Of a DNA stretch of 64,000 nt, positions 29,034 to 37,974 are shown piece after piece. The notes below the pieces were generated by a model that searched no databases, was not told the DNA's origin, and was given only the letters and a program-made list of their open reading frames with translations. Source of the DNA: Chondrocystis sp. NIES-4102 (GTDB taxonomy: Bacteria > Cyanobacteriota > Cyanobacteriia > Cyanobacteriales > Xenococcaceae); the NCBI GenBank assembly GCA_002368355.1, contig AP018281.1:2108001-2172000 (forward strand), written 5' to 3'. Numbering within the stretch: the first letter of the stretch is position 1; each line of letters opens with the position of its first letter. A program made the translations under genes and the position numbers.

Positions 29034-29807
29034 TTACTCTAATAAAAATGATAATGGACGGCTCATATTGGCTGCAAACCCTAAAATAGCACGGTCTCGA
29101 TGCTCATATAAAATTTTTCCCTCATTGTCAAATAGAAAAGTCGCTCCTCTTTGAGTTAAATAAGCAGAATTAGGAACATAGGTATTCCAATTACTCAAAA
29201 CTTCGGTCATATTACGCAGCCGTAAAGTTGCAAGCTCAAAAGGACGTTGAAACCCACTTCCCCCAGCTAAATTAAAAAACTTGCCTTCAATAGGTGGTAG
29301 GGGAGTATCCCGAATAACTTCTGCATCGGCAATTAATTGTGGTGCTTGGCGATCGCCTTTATAACCTCGAAATACTTCAGAAAGAGTACCAGGGCTACCT
29401 ATTCCTGCACACATTAACATTAAGTTCACCCAAGCTTTTTGTCCTGTGGAGAGGAAGGGTAATTTTAGGCTTAAACCTGGATATAACTCTAATTGTTGAT
29501 GTATCTTGGCTTCAGCATCCATAAATAACCATTGTGGAGGAAAGCCTGTATATTGACAAAACTTTTCCCCAGATGAGCGATCGCCTATTCCTATAGCTCT
29601 AATAGTTATCCCTTGAGCTTGTAGTTTTTCCCTTTCTTTTTGTATCCACCAGGCGTATTCTAAGCTATCGAAATCTCCTAATTGTGACCAAATTAAGACA
29701 AGTAAACGCTCTGCAAACTCACAACCATCAAAAATGGAAACTATTTCTCCATCACTAACTCGAAGACGTTGTGTCTGACTTAATAATAAATAAGGATTTT
29801 GGCTCAT
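29034..29807 (-). CDS. Peroxiredoxin-like (AhpC/TSA, Prx-like 2) protein without the usual peroxidatic Cys
   Basis: 257 residues with a thioredoxin-like core: LLVLIWSQLGDFDSLEYAWW as the first strand-helix, ITIRAIGIGD, and ATFLFDNEGKILYEHRD near the end. This resembles the cyanobacterial AhpC/TSA-like or FAM213-like group. At the place where peroxiredoxins have their peroxidatic Cys there is a Leu/Gly-Asp segment and no Cys pair, so ordinary peroxidase chemistry is unlikely. Its start overlaps the end of the SnoaL-like gene by four bases, so the two are translated together. Confidence 0.75.
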   Translation of the reverse strand: MSQNPYLLLSQTQRLRVSDGEIVSIFDGCEFAERLLVLIWSQLGDFDSLEYAWWIQKEREKLQAQGITIRAIGIGDRSSGEKFCQYTGFPPQWLFMDAEAKIHQQLELYPGLSLKLPFLSTGQKAWVNLMLMCAGIGSPGTLSEVFRGYKGDRQAPQLIADAEVIRDTPLPPIEGKFFNLAGGSGFQRPFELATLRLRNMTEVLSNWNTYVPNSAYLTQRGATFLFDNEGKILYEHRDRAILGFAANMSRPLSFLLE

Positions 29808-30277
29808 CGACGAATAGTTTTAACTAAAATACTTTTTATGATAGATGGGATCAGTTTAGGACTAGGAAAAAATATTATACCTAATTGCTGCATTAATCCT
29901 TGAGCATCCCCTAGACCCCAATGTTCTACAATTTTGCCATCTTCCACGCGATCAATGTGCATAACTGCTATTTTTATTTGTTTACCAGTTAGCGGAAGAC
30001 CTTGAAATTCACCTAGATGTCTCGCTTTAAATGTCCCACAAGTCACTACTTTATTATCTTCTACTATTATTTGCTCAAATTGATGTTGACTATCAGCAAA
30101 AGCTGAATAAAATCTCATGCCAAATTGTTTAAATGCTTCAGCATCTAATGGTTTTTGTATACCAGCCATATAAGCTGTGAAGTTAGGAGAGATTAAATTG
30201 AAAGCTTGTTCAATATCTCTGTTATCGAAAGCCTGATAAAATTCTAAAACGATCGCTTTAGTGTCTTTAGGTGACAT
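29804..30277 (-). CDS. SnoaL-like (ester cyclase family) protein
   Basis: 157 residues with the NTF2-like cone fold: KAIVLEFYQAFDNRDIEQAF at the start, FKQFGMRFYSAFADSQHQFEQII, GEFQGLPLTGKQIKIAVMHIDRVEDGKIVEHWGLGD. SnoaL relatives cyclise polyketides or act as isomerases/hydrolases, while many bacterial homologs are uncharacterised. It overlaps the thioredoxin-fold gene by four bases. There is no link to the polyketide operon 11 kb away beyond the family name. Confidence 0.85.
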   Translation of the reverse strand: MSPKDTKAIVLEFYQAFDNRDIEQAFNLISPNFTAYMAGIQKPLDAEAFKQFGMRFYSAFADSQHQFEQIIVEDNKVVTCGTFKARHLGEFQGLPLTGKQIKIAVMHIDRVEDGKIVEHWGLGDAQGLMQQLGIIFFPSPKLIPSIIKSILVKTIRR

Positions 30278-30308
30278 AGCTGAGATTATAACTAGAATGG
30301 AGTTATTA

Positions 30309-31343
30309 TTAAATTGCTTTAAGATGATGCTCTTTTGTGGCGCGACTATGAGAGCGTAGGATACCTATAGAAGTTTCCCAGGGGAATATTGCATATCCAT
30401 ACCCATATTTTTTTACCGCAGTAATTTGGCGTTGAATTTCAGCTAAGGGTTTTTGCTTTCTAAAATTGCCAGCATATATACCAACCGCCACATCCACATA
30501 ATTACTAACTTGGGCTAATTCGGAATTATTAATCGAAAGTGTAACTTGTTGGCTAGTTTGACGATATATCTGCATAACTATTTCATCAATTAATCCTGCT
30601 TTTACCCAAGCTAACCAGTCTTGGGAATATTTTTGGAGAGAAAAGTAAAAAGGGTTAGGGGAGAGGGAGATAACTAAATCTGGTCTAATTTTCCTAATAG
30701 CTGCTACTACCTTATTAGTTAATTGTGTCATTTCAGCAGTTTTATTAGCAAATTGTCTTGGTATCCCCCAATGATCATCAATTTGAATGCCATAAAGTTC
30801 AGGATATGATGCTGCTACTTAACTAAATAGATTGACAAAGTATTGCTGTACTTCTGGGTTTGCAGGATCTAACCAGTAATGGTAATCGATTAATTTTTTA
30901 TTGTTACTAGTGCTTAAAATCCAATCTGGATGCTTTATGGCTAATTTAGTATAGGGAAAAGTCATTAAACCATGTTCGTACCACGTATAAACCTTTAAAC
31001 CCTGGCGTTTACCTTCTTTTATAGCTGCTTTTAGGGGATTAGTAAAAGGTAATGACATTAGATAATTTCTAGGTGCATATTTACTGGAATAGCAAGTCCC
31101 AGTATTGTATACATCAATATACACGGTATTGTAATTTAATTTAGATAGCTGATGCAGGGCATTATCCATTGTACCTGTATAGGTAAAGATAGCGTTGGCT
31201 ACATGACCTACCCACATTCCTTTTATTAGTTGGGATTTTTCGGGAGTGTGGTTAGGTGCAGTAGTTAATTGAGTTATCAGTAAGGAAATGATGATTACCC
31301 AAATAAAGGTTAGTTTTTTTAGTCGCCAAGTAATCAATTTCAC
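30309..31343 (-). pseudogene. GHL10 (family 10-like glycosyl hydrolase) gene interrupted by one in-frame stop
   Basis: One continuous frame of about 344 codons broken only by a TAA at 30819-30821. The first 174 codons give a signal-anchor helix, IKGMWVGHVANAIF, LSKLNYNTVYIDVYNTG and HPDWIL. After the stop the same frame continues with ASYPELYGIQIDDHWGIP, LVISLSPNPFYFSL and DEIVMQIYRQ, which completes the family's TIM-barrel. The DDHWG motif falls in the part beyond the stop. These proteins are exported and presumed to act on glycans or peptidoglycan. This is either a recent nonsense mutation, a sequencing error or a read-through case. No indel is needed to restore it. Confidence 0.85.
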
Positions 31344-31442
31344 GTTTAAACAAGATGTGCAAAATGTTGCTACAATGATAACCGAATAAAATTATTGATA
31401 ATAATATTCAATAAACAAAATAAATAAGATATAAATAGAATT

Positions 31443-31979
31443 ATGGTAGCGTTACAACCATTTGTTTCTGGATTTACCCTAGTCGGCAAATTAGAAAATT
31501 TAGCTACTAAGTCTAATGGTAGAGTTAAGTATCTATTACTATCTGACAATCAACAACAGTACTGGATAAAAGTTCTCAAAAACCAGCCTGCAAATTTAGA
31601 TCAGCAGCTTAAATTAGGATCATTATTAGAGGTGAAGGGAATGCAAACCCAGAAACTTGAAGGTGATCTAGTTGAATATACCGCTTATGAAATCAAGGTT
31701 GTAGATGCTGAAATTGAAGCAGTAAAACCAAAACCCACTGTATTATTCTGCCAAGCTGGCTGTTGGAGACGAGGAGGAAAAACCGCCTGTGCATTATTAC
31801 AAGCAGAGTTAGAACAGCGAGGAATAGCAGCTAAGGTTGAAATAAAAACTGTGGGATGTCTGAAAAAATGCAAACAAGCTCCTAATATAGTTATTTTACC
31901 TGAAAGAACTAATTATAGTCTGATACAACCACAACAAATATCTTCCTTAGTAGAACAACATTTTCTGGAGCTTGATTAG
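31443..31979 (+). CDS. Thioredoxin-like [2Fe-2S] ferredoxin-domain protein
   Basis: 178 residues. The C-terminal ~80 residues have the thioredoxin-like ferredoxin pattern, with Cys in LFCQAGCWRRGG and VGCLKKCKQAP, enough to hold a [2Fe-2S] cluster. The N-terminal ~90 residues are a beta-rich domain (FTLVGKLENLA, YLLLSDNQQQYWIKVL) that may bind a partner or nucleic acid-like ligand. An electron-transfer role is likely, but the partner is unknown. The gene is divergent from the broken GHL10 gene and converges with the next gene. Confidence 0.85.
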   Translation: MVALQPFVSGFTLVGKLENLATKSNGRVKYLLLSDNQQQYWIKVLKNQPANLDQQLKLGSLLEVKGMQTQKLEGDLVEYTAYEIKVVDAEIEAVKPKPTVLFCQAGCWRRGGKTACALLQAELEQRGIAAKVEIKTVGCLKKCKQAPNIVILPERTNYSLIQPQQISSLVEQHFLELD

Positions 31980-32046
31980 AAATAACTTAGAAACTATTCT
32001 AAGCTAAACTCACTTTTGACAATAAAAACCTTGCAGTTACCGTAAT

Positions 32047-32370
32047 TTAGTCACCTAAAGTTTCTGTGATTTGGTCTAAGTTGAGTATTTCAACGATGCT
32101 ATCGGCATCTTCAGTGTTTGCATCCTCAGCTTTTTGGGATCTGGCTGCTTGTCTTTCATTACGACTCATTTTAGCAGACTCATATTCAGTTTCATCGAGC
32201 ATAGTATCACCTGAAATACCCAGAGCTTCGTCTTGATCTGTGGCTTGGGCTACCTCGGCGATCGCTAAATTATTAGTTGATAGAGCAAATGCCGAACCGA
32301 AGAATAAAGTAATCGATAACAAGCCAATACTAAAAATTCTACGTAAATTAATTTTAGAGAAGAATTTCAT
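32047..32370 (-). CDS. Small exported protein of unknown function
   Basis: 107 residues with a clear Sec-type signal peptide (a basic start with FSKINLRR, then IGLLSITLFFGSAFA). The mature part of about 70 residues is acidic and low in complexity, with a basic patch (RNERQAARSQKA). No catalytic motif. The family is not recognised. It converges with the ferredoxin-like gene. Confidence 0.65.
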   Translation of the reverse strand: MKFFSKINLRRIFSIGLLSITLFFGSAFALSTNNLAIAEVAQATDQDEALGISGDTMLDETEYESAKMSRNERQAARSQKAEDANTEDADSIVEILNLDQITETLGD

Positions 32371-32621
32371 TTTACTCCTGAAAGTTTGTTATTAGTTTAA
32401 TTACTAATTAATTTAATATTTAGGGTTTTTATTAATCTTACCTAAGAATGATTTTATTGATATTTAGATTAATTGTTATTGAGACTGATTACATTTATCT
32501 GCAAGTAAGCGGGTAGCGAAGAATCATCCCCATATTATTTCGGATATTACGACATTGGATAGAGTTAAGTTTTTTTAAGGATTATTTACAATATACGTAT
32601 AAATAATTAGAGGTGGTAGTA

Positions 32622-32834
32622 ATGGACAAGCTAGAAAAAGGTCTTTCAATCGAGCAGGAATTTAACCACAGAATATTTAGTGATTATGTAAGACAATTAT
32701 CTCAGCAAGAAGCACAAGAATTGTTATTACAAATGCACCTAGAGACATTATATAAAGATAATGTTTATCGCGATTTATTTTTAAGTCAAGGAAAAGATAT
32801 TGTAGATGCTCTGTTTGGAGTTGAAAAAAACTAA
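32622..32834 (+). CDS. nblA: NblA-like phycobilisome degradation protein
   Basis: 70 residues from the ATG at 32622, which has a GAGGTGG ribosome site just upstream (a GTG at 32613 would start inside it). The pattern LSIEQEFNHRIFSDYVRQLS-QQEAQELLLQMH and YKDNVYRDLF matches NblA, the small helical adaptor that binds phycobiliproteins and brings them to a Clp protease during nutrient stress. It is slightly longer than typical NblA (~60). The neighbouring sigma factor and stress proteins fit a stress setting. I could not identify an NtcA box upstream. Confidence 0.82.
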   Translation: MDKLEKGLSIEQEFNHRIFSDYVRQLSQQEAQELLLQMHLETLYKDNVYRDLFLSQGKDIVDALFGVEKN

Positions 32835-33075
32835 ATAGTTCTGACTTAGTAATTGAGAATACTGCTTTAAAAGAGCGATAAAATTTTTTATTTTATTTCA
32901 ATTATGTCTAGCTTGAGGAAGATGTATAAAGCATTTAAAAATTGCTAATTGTATAAAGAGTTAGAAACTTAAGCGTAAGTGATAGACAGATCCTAGGTAG
33001 TTTTAAGATTTTATTCAATGTAATATGGGCTATTGTATAGCCTCTTCTTAATTAGTCAAAAAAGCAGCTAGACAA

Positions 33076-33966
33076 ATGATAACAACTAATAATAGTAATA
33101 GCGTTACAAGCTATCTAAAAGAAATTGGTCGCATTCCTCTATTAAGTGCAGAAGAGGAGATTAGACTAGCTAATCAAATTCAAGCTATGCTGCCTTTATT
33201 AGAGCAAGAAGGTTTAAGTTTGGAAGAAAGAAGAATAGTTCTTCAAGGACAAAAAGCCAAACAAAAAATGGTACAGTCTAACTTGCGTTTAGTAGTTTCA
33301 GTTGCCAAGAAATATCAAAATCGTGGTTTATCTTTATTGGATTTAATTCAAGAAGGTAGTATTGGTTTGATGAGAGCTACCGAAAAATTTGATCCAAGTA
33401 AAGGATATAAATTCTCCACTTATAGTTATTGGTGGATTAAACAAGCGATGACCAGAGCGATCGCTAATCAAGCCAGAACTATTCGTCTACCAATTCATAT
33501 TACTCAAGATCTCAACAAAATTAAAAAGACAACACGCAATTTATCGCAGAATTTAGGTAGAAAGCCTACAGATACAGAGATCGCTCAAGAGTTGGATATT
33601 GATGTAAAAAAATTAAGAAGCTTGGCGCAAGCATCTAGAATTACCAAGCCTAAGAGTTTGAATGTTACTATAGATGAAAATCAAACCGAATTAGGGCAAA
33701 TATTAGCAGACGATGCAACTTCACCTTTAGAATTTGTGACTGAGCAGGAAAATTTATCTAAGGTTCAAAATCTTCTACATACCTTATCCCCCAAACAGAG
33801 AGATGTAATTAGCCTAAGATATGGTTTGAAAGATGGTAGAACTATGACTTACGAGCAAATTGGTAGTATTTGTGGCATTAGTAGAGAAAGGGTGCGACAA
33901 ATTAATAATAAGGCGATGAAGTTACTTAAGAAAAGAGCGATCGAGCTTTCAGTTCTAGCTGGTTAA
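33076..33966 (+). CDS. Group 2 RpoD-like sigma factor
   Basis: 296 residues. Region 1.2 ([23 protein letters not shown]), region 2 ([43 protein letters not shown]), region 3 and region 4 with the helix-turn-helix [19 protein letters not shown] are all present. The long N-terminal region 1.1 of the primary factor is missing, which is the mark of the nonessential group 2 factors SigB-SigE of cyanobacteria. These redirect transcription in stress, darkness or nitrogen limitation. Which one it is cannot be decided here. A strong terminator follows the stop. Confidence 0.94.
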   Translation: MITTNNSNSVTSYLKEIGRIPLLSAEEEIRLANQIQAMLPLLEQEGLSLEERRIVLQGQKAKQKMVQSNLRLVVSVAKKYQNRGLSLLDLIQEGSIGLMRATEKFDPSKGYKFSTYSYWWIKQAMTRAIANQARTIRLPIHITQDLNKIKKTTRNLSQNLGRKPTDTEIAQELDIDVKKLRSLAQASRITKPKSLNVTIDENQTELGQILADDATSPLEFVTEQENLSKVQNLLHTLSPKQRDVISLRYGLKDGRTMTYEQIGSICGISRERVRQINNKAMKLLKKRAIELSVLAG

Positions 33967-33982
33967 ATTTAAATTATTAAGG

Positions 33983-34025
33983 AGCTATTAGTAGTATTGT
34001 AATTAACTAATAGCTTTTCTTTTTT
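33983..34025 (+). terminator. Rho-independent terminator of the sigma factor gene
   Basis: A perfect 10-bp stem pairs AGCTATTAGT (33983-33992) with ACTAATAGCT (34006-34015), with a 13-base loop, followed by TTTTCTTTTTT. It lies 17 bases after the sigma factor stop. Confidence 0.9.
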
Positions 34026-34046
34026 GTAAGTGAGTATTATGTCTAC

Positions 34047-34538
34047 CTAATGGTATTGCTCACAAATGTTTTGATAGTTCATCTGTTCTTCACCACTACT
34101 TGTGACAATTTCTAAACAGATTTTGGCGTTACCACTTGCAGATAGATGGGCGATCGCTTCTAAAAGTTCTTTGGCTGTCTCCACTGAAAGAAAATTGCTT
34201 CTAGTAATATGTAGACTACTATCATTTTCTAACTGTTCAAATTCAAAACCGTTAACTTTTTCCTGATTAATAACTACTTCTGCTAGTTGTTCGGGATGCT
34301 TACCAATTCTTTCTACAATTAATTTTTCACGACGCATGGGAACTTGTACCATCTTAGTTTCCACTTGCTTACGTACAATTACTTCGCCAACTTTATATTT
34401 ACGTCGATTAATTTTAAGCTTTTCTGATAATAAAGGAATTTTATAAGATTCTGTAACTTCTAAGGTTTTTTGCTGATCAACCCTTTGAGAGTCGAATTCG
34501 CTATAATTACCTGAATAATCATCTTTACTAATAGTCAT
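34047..34538 (-). CDS. DUF2382-domain stress protein
   Basis: 163 residues. The core IPLLSEKLKINRRKYKVGEVIVRKQVETKMVQVPMRREKLIVERIG is the DUF2382 (YsnF/AvaK) type. Here it occurs in a short form, without the PRC barrel, and with a helical C-terminus. Such proteins are often stress- or akinete-induced, and their activity is unknown. It lies 92 bases downstream of the longer PRC-DUF2382 gene with a probable terminator between them. Confidence 0.8.
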   Translation of the reverse strand: MTISKDDYSGNYSEFDSQRVDQQKTLEVTESYKIPLLSEKLKINRRKYKVGEVIVRKQVETKMVQVPMRREKLIVERIGKHPEQLAEVVINQEKVNGFEFEQLENDSSLHITRSNFLSVETAKELLEAIAHLSASGNAKICLEIVTSSGEEQMNYQNICEQYH

Positions 34539-34570
34539 AGGATTTAATTTTTAGCTCAATTATAAACTTA

Positions 34571-34604
34571 AAAAGCACAGGTAGAGCATATCACCCTACC
34601 TGCT
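34571..34604 (-). terminator. Probable terminator after the PRC-DUF2382 gene
   Basis: On the minus strand AGCAGGTAG pairs with CTACCTGTGCT (two-base bulge), followed by a short T-run (TTTTTAAG). It lies 27 bases past the stop of the 34631-35524 gene. The T-run is weak, so partial read-through into the next DUF2382 gene is possible. Confidence 0.55.
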
Positions 34605-34630
34605 GTTGGAACTATTTAAAGAATTTTAAC

Positions 34631-35524
34631 TTATACATCACGGTTAATGATGTTGTCTCCCTCACTATCGATATCTAGTTCTTCACGACGAATGGTTTCT
34701 CTTGCAGATACCACATCTTGCTCTACTTCTTTGCGTACGCTAACTTCTTCTCTTACAAATGCTTCTTTCTGAATGTTAGCGGTTTCTTCATAAACTTCTA
34801 AACGCGCTACCTCACCTTCATTAAAAGCAGTTTCACCAGGAGCTACCGCAGTAGCGTCAGTAGGAGTGCGACGTTCGATAACAATTTTTTCTTTTTCAAC
34901 AGGAACAGAAACATTGGCAGTTTCAGTTTCAACTCTCTTACCAATACTTACTGCACCAGCACGAAAACGCTCTTTATTAGCTACTAAACGCTCTTCATAT
35001 AGTTTGAGAGTTTGGTTATCACCATCATCTTCCTTATATCCGTAAAGATCCGCGTCACGATCATAACTATAATTAGTATCAACATTAGCAACCGCAGGAG
35101 TAGCAGCTACACCTGTGTCTACAGTGTTAACATCTTGAGTGTAACTAGCATCACCTGGAACGGTTTCTACACCTCTATAGACTTTTCTGACTCTTTCTTC
35201 ATAATCATAGTCTACAGTCATGCTAGAGTCATACTCAGGTAGGTTTTCTGCTTGTTCTTTAGTTAAACCTTGAGCGTATACTCTTTGTTGGCTATAATCT
35301 ACACTAGCTTTGCCTGCTGGTAATAGAACTTTTTTGCCAAAAATCCAAAAACCAGTATCAATTACTAAATAACGAAAACGACCAGTTTCATCAACTAAAA
35401 TGTCGTAAACTGAGCCTACTTTATCATTGCTATAATCATATACAGAAAAATTCTTAATATCTTCACCGCCAAAGATATCATCCTTATAATCAGGATATAA
35501 ATCAGCTATTTTTGCTAGTGCCAT
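34631..35524 (-). CDS. PRC-barrel / DUF2382 protein, AvaK-like
   Basis: 297 residues. An N-terminal PRC-barrel (KNFSVYDYSNDKVGSVYDILVDETGRFRYLVIDTG) is followed by an acidic linker with Asp/Tyr (~100-180). A DUF2382 domain with repeated charged beta strands then runs to the end (KERFRAGAVSIGKRVETE, EAFVREEVSVRKEVEQDVVS). Similar two-domain proteins are known from Anabaena akinetes (AvaK) and in desiccation/salt responses. Biochemical function is unknown. It pairs with the shorter DUF2382 gene downstream. Confidence 0.88.
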   Translation of the reverse strand: MALAKIADLYPDYKDDIFGGEDIKNFSVYDYSNDKVGSVYDILVDETGRFRYLVIDTGFWIFGKKVLLPAGKASVDYSQQRVYAQGLTKEQAENLPEYDSSMTVDYDYEERVRKVYRGVETVPGDASYTQDVNTVDTGVAATPAVANVDTNYSYDRDADLYGYKEDDGDNQTLKLYEERLVANKERFRAGAVSIGKRVETETANVSVPVEKEKIVIERRTPTDATAVAPGETAFNEGEVARLEVYEETANIQKEAFVREEVSVRKEVEQDVVSARETIRREELDIDSEGDNIINRDV

Positions 35525-35765
35525 TTTCTATTATTCCTTTTGTATCGTTTGGTTATTTTATAGATTATTGATTGTCGATTAAATTTTCATCTAACTTATG
35601 AAGTAGATACAAAATAACTTCAGTATATCTACAGGTATACAATAGTTCCTGAGTACCAAAACCTAGATTGATTAATGCTTATATATCCAGAGATAGGTTG
35701 ATTAAGGATCAAGATTTTTCATAATATAAATTGTACAAACTAATACAAAATGGTAGAAAACAATT

Positions 35766-35948
35766 ATGGGAAATCCAACCGACGAAGTACCAAATCCTAC
35801 TAATGATGCAGGAACTCCAGTAGAAGAAGCAGATCGTACAACAGGTCAGGGAGAAAGTCAAGATACCCGTGATGGAGCAGAGCCAGAAGCACCAGGTAAC
35901 AAAGATGACGTACCAGGATCTCCTAATCAAGGTACAGAAGCTCGTTAA
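35766..35948 (+). CDS. Small acidic, disordered protein (tentative)
   Basis: 60 residues, almost all Gly, Pro, Asp, Glu, Thr, Asn and Gln, with no hydrophobic core, so intrinsically disordered. Low-complexity hydrophilic proteins of this kind are seen among stress-protective proteins, and the neighbours (DUF2382 and membrane stress genes) agree. The ribosome site is weak and a frame on the other strand also stays open, so I keep confidence moderate. Confidence 0.5.
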   Translation: MGNPTDEVPNPTNDAGTPVEEADRTTGQGESQDTRDGAEPEAPGNKDDVPGSPNQGTEAR

Positions 35949-36038
35949 TTTAAACTAAAAATTGTATAGTTAGAAGGTATATTCGGTAGTTGAGCGTATT
36001 ATTATGGTTAGCTGCCGAAATTTTAATGAGTAACTGAT

Positions 36039-36926
36039 TTGAAAAGCGATCGCCAAAATAATTTAAATGGTTGGGATAAGGAAATTGGAGAACTGATCAG
36101 CGCAGCTTCAGGCGGATTTTTGTTTGGAATTCCTTTACTTTATACTATGGAAGTTTGGTTTATAGGTTCTTTTATCCAACCTCCCATTTTACTAAGTGTT
36201 TTAGTCATTATGTTTGTTGTTGTTGTTTTATTAAACAAAATAGAGGGTTTTCGTGAACAACAAGCTCAAACTTTTTGGGAAACAACTGCAGAAAGTATCG
36301 AAACTCTAGCAATTGGCATCGTTTGTACTACTTTAATGCTAATCGTTTTAGGACGTATAGATCTAGAAACTCCTCTATCTGAAATTTTGGGAAAAATCAT
36401 TTTTGAAAGTGTACCTTTTTGTCTAGGAGTAGCTTTTTCGCGATCGCTTCTTACGGGAAACACTAAAATTGATTTTGACCCTGAAGATCAGCAGTCTACT
36501 GGGGGATCTAGTAGCAAGGGTGATATTTGGCATGATAGTTTGGCAGATTTTGGTGCTACTTTAATTGGTACTTTATTTGTAGCTTTTAGTATTGCTCCAA
36601 CCGAGGAGGTGATTATGTTAGCTGCTTCATTTTCTCCCTTAGAATTATTAATTCTGATATTTGTATCACTTTATATTTCCTACGGAATTGTTTTTGCTGC
36701 CCAATTTACTAATTATGATCAACGTCATCAACAGCAAGGACTATTCCAAAATCCTCAAACAGAAACAATAATTTCTTATTTAATATCTTTGATAGCTGGA
36801 ATAATTATGTTGTGGTTTTTCCACCAATTAACCTTTAGTGATCCTTGGTTTATTTGGTTGCGTTACGGTATAATTTTGGGATTTCCTGCAAGTATTGGTG
36901 GAGCAGCAGGACGCTTAACAGTATGA
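36039..36926 (+). CDS. TIGR02587-family integral membrane protein
   Basis: 295 residues with about seven membrane helices. It resembles the uncharacterised TIGR02587 family (segments ISAASGGFLFGIPLLYTMEVW and DFGATLIGTLFVAFSIAPTEEV). The only in-frame start is the TTG at 36039, since a stop lies four codons upstream and the first internal ATG would remove the first helix. The stop TGA overlaps the ATG of the next gene (ATGA), which shows translational coupling with its usual partner. Confidence 0.82.
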   Translation: MKSDRQNNLNGWDKEIGELISAASGGFLFGIPLLYTMEVWFIGSFIQPPILLSVLVIMFVVVVLLNKIEGFREQQAQTFWETTAESIETLAIGIVCTTLMLIVLGRIDLETPLSEILGKIIFESVPFCLGVAFSRSLLTGNTKIDFDPEDQQSTGGSSSKGDIWHDSLADFGATLIGTLFVAFSIAPTEEVIMLAASFSPLELLILIFVSLYISYGIVFAAQFTNYDQRHQQQGLFQNPQTETIISYLISLIAGIIMLWFFHQLTFSDPWFIWLRYGIILGFPASIGGAAGRLTV

Positions 36927-37321
36927 GAAATAGTATTAAACGATCTTCAGGCAGATCATTTGCGGAAAAAGTGAGTCTGGCTATTTCCCTAGCAATAATG
37001 AGTGTAATTGTTGCTTTAATTTGCTACACCTGGATCAGGGGAGATAATAACCCTCCTATCCTCTCAGTTACAACTAGCGAAACTAGAAAAGTCAATCAAC
37101 AGTATTATGTACCATTTACAGTAACCAATGAGGGGGGAGAAACAGCAGAGTCTGTAGAAGTTGTGGGGGAATTATCCTTAAAAGACGGTACAACTGAAGC
37201 AGGAATGCAGGAAATAAATTTTCTATCTCGTCAAGAACAACGTTCAGGTGAATTTATTTTTGACCGTGATCCTCAGCAGGGAGAATTAACCGTTCGTGTC
37301 GCTAGTTATAAAACACCTTAA
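36923..37321 (+). CDS. TIGR02588-family membrane-anchored protein
   Basis: 132 residues from the ATG at 36923, which overlaps the preceding stop in ATGA. One N-terminal helix (SLAISLAIMSVIVALICYTW) anchors a periplasmic beta-sandwich-like domain (YYVPFTVTNEGGETAESVEVVGELSL). It corresponds to the small partner of TIGR02587. The pair probably forms one complex of unknown function. A longer in-frame start at 36845 lies inside the upstream gene and is not needed. Confidence 0.83.
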   Translation: MRNSIKRSSGRSFAEKVSLAISLAIMSVIVALICYTWIRGDNNPPILSVTTSETRKVNQQYYVPFTVTNEGGETAESVEVVGELSLKDGTTEAGMQEINFLSRQEQRSGEFIFDRDPQQGELTVRVASYKTP

Positions 37322-37327
37322 ATAAGT

Positions 37328-37918
37328 CTAAATAGATGTTTCTTCCTGATTCTTAACTTTTTTAGTCAAGGGGAATTTAGTAGCAACTTTAGTAACCCCA
37401 AAAACCAACAAGACAAATACAATAAATAGCGTAGGCAAAGGTAAAGTAATTCCTAAAATAGATAAAGAAATTGACCCAATTGCTTCAATGGTAGCCACAA
37501 TAAAATTACCCAGTCCGCCTGTAACCCCTGTGGAGAATAATCTAGTAAAACTGGCTAAAGTCTTCATAATACCAGCCGTTCCCCCGCCAGCGATCGCAGC
37601 AAGTGTCCATTGCAATACAGGATCTGTATGTCCTAAAGTTGCAGCAGTAATAACTGTACCAATTCCCATCGCCACAGGAATTTGAACTGTATCCAATAAA
37701 TTATCAACAAAGGGTATATAGTAGGCGCAAACCTCGATGATAGTAGCAATTGTTAAAGCGATCGCAGCTTCACTTGTTCCCAACCATTCAAAACCAGATG
37801 CAGGGGTATAATGCCCAGAAATGGTTGCTAAACTCATAGCCAAAGGTGGTACGAATACCCGAAAGCCACAAGCAGCACTAAGAGTTATTCCTAAACTTAT
37901 AGCAACTAAAGTTTCCAT
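37328..37918 (-). CDS. DUF4126-domain membrane protein
   Basis: 196 residues with about five hydrophobic helices. The opening LVAISLGITLSAACGFRVFVPPL and the segment ATIIEVCAYYIPFVDNLLDTV are the features I recall for DUF4126. Helices contain Gly/Ala-rich stretches (AAIAGGGTAGIMKTLAS). Function is unknown. It converges with the TIGR02588 gene (6 bases apart) and is separated from the gene behind it by a strong terminator. Confidence 0.82.
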   Translation of the reverse strand: METLVAISLGITLSAACGFRVFVPPLAMSLATISGHYTPASGFEWLGTSEAAIALTIATIIEVCAYYIPFVDNLLDTVQIPVAMGIGTVITAATLGHTDPVLQWTLAAIAGGGTAGIMKTLASFTRLFSTGVTGGLGNFIVATIEAIGSISLSILGITLPLPTLFIVFVLLVFGVTKVATKFPLTKKVKNQEETSI

Positions 37919-37923
37919 ATTAA

Positions 37924-37949
37924 TAAAAAAAGGACAGATTAACTGTCCC
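37924..37949 (-). terminator. Rho-independent terminator of the WGxxG protein gene
   Basis: On the minus strand GGGACAG pairs with CTGTCC around a five-base loop (TTAAT), directly followed by seven to eight T. It lies 26 bases past the stop of the 37975-38388 gene and would also insulate the DUF4126 gene. Confidence 0.88.
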
Positions 37950-37974
37950 TCAAAACAATTTAATTAGATATCGA

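Noticed and set aside
29804-30277. SnoaL-like protein as a member of the polyketide cluster
   Set aside because: It is 11 kb away on the other strand with unrelated genes between. The family name alone is not evidence.
35709-35930. 73-codon minus-strand ORF rich in Cys, Trp and Ile
   Set aside because: It is the reverse reading of the Gly/Pro/Asp/Glu-rich small gene. The composition is typical of an antisense shadow.
36845-36922. Longer start of the TIGR02588 protein
   Set aside because: These codons overlap the end of the coding membrane gene. The ATGA overlap at 36923 gives the expected N-terminal helix.
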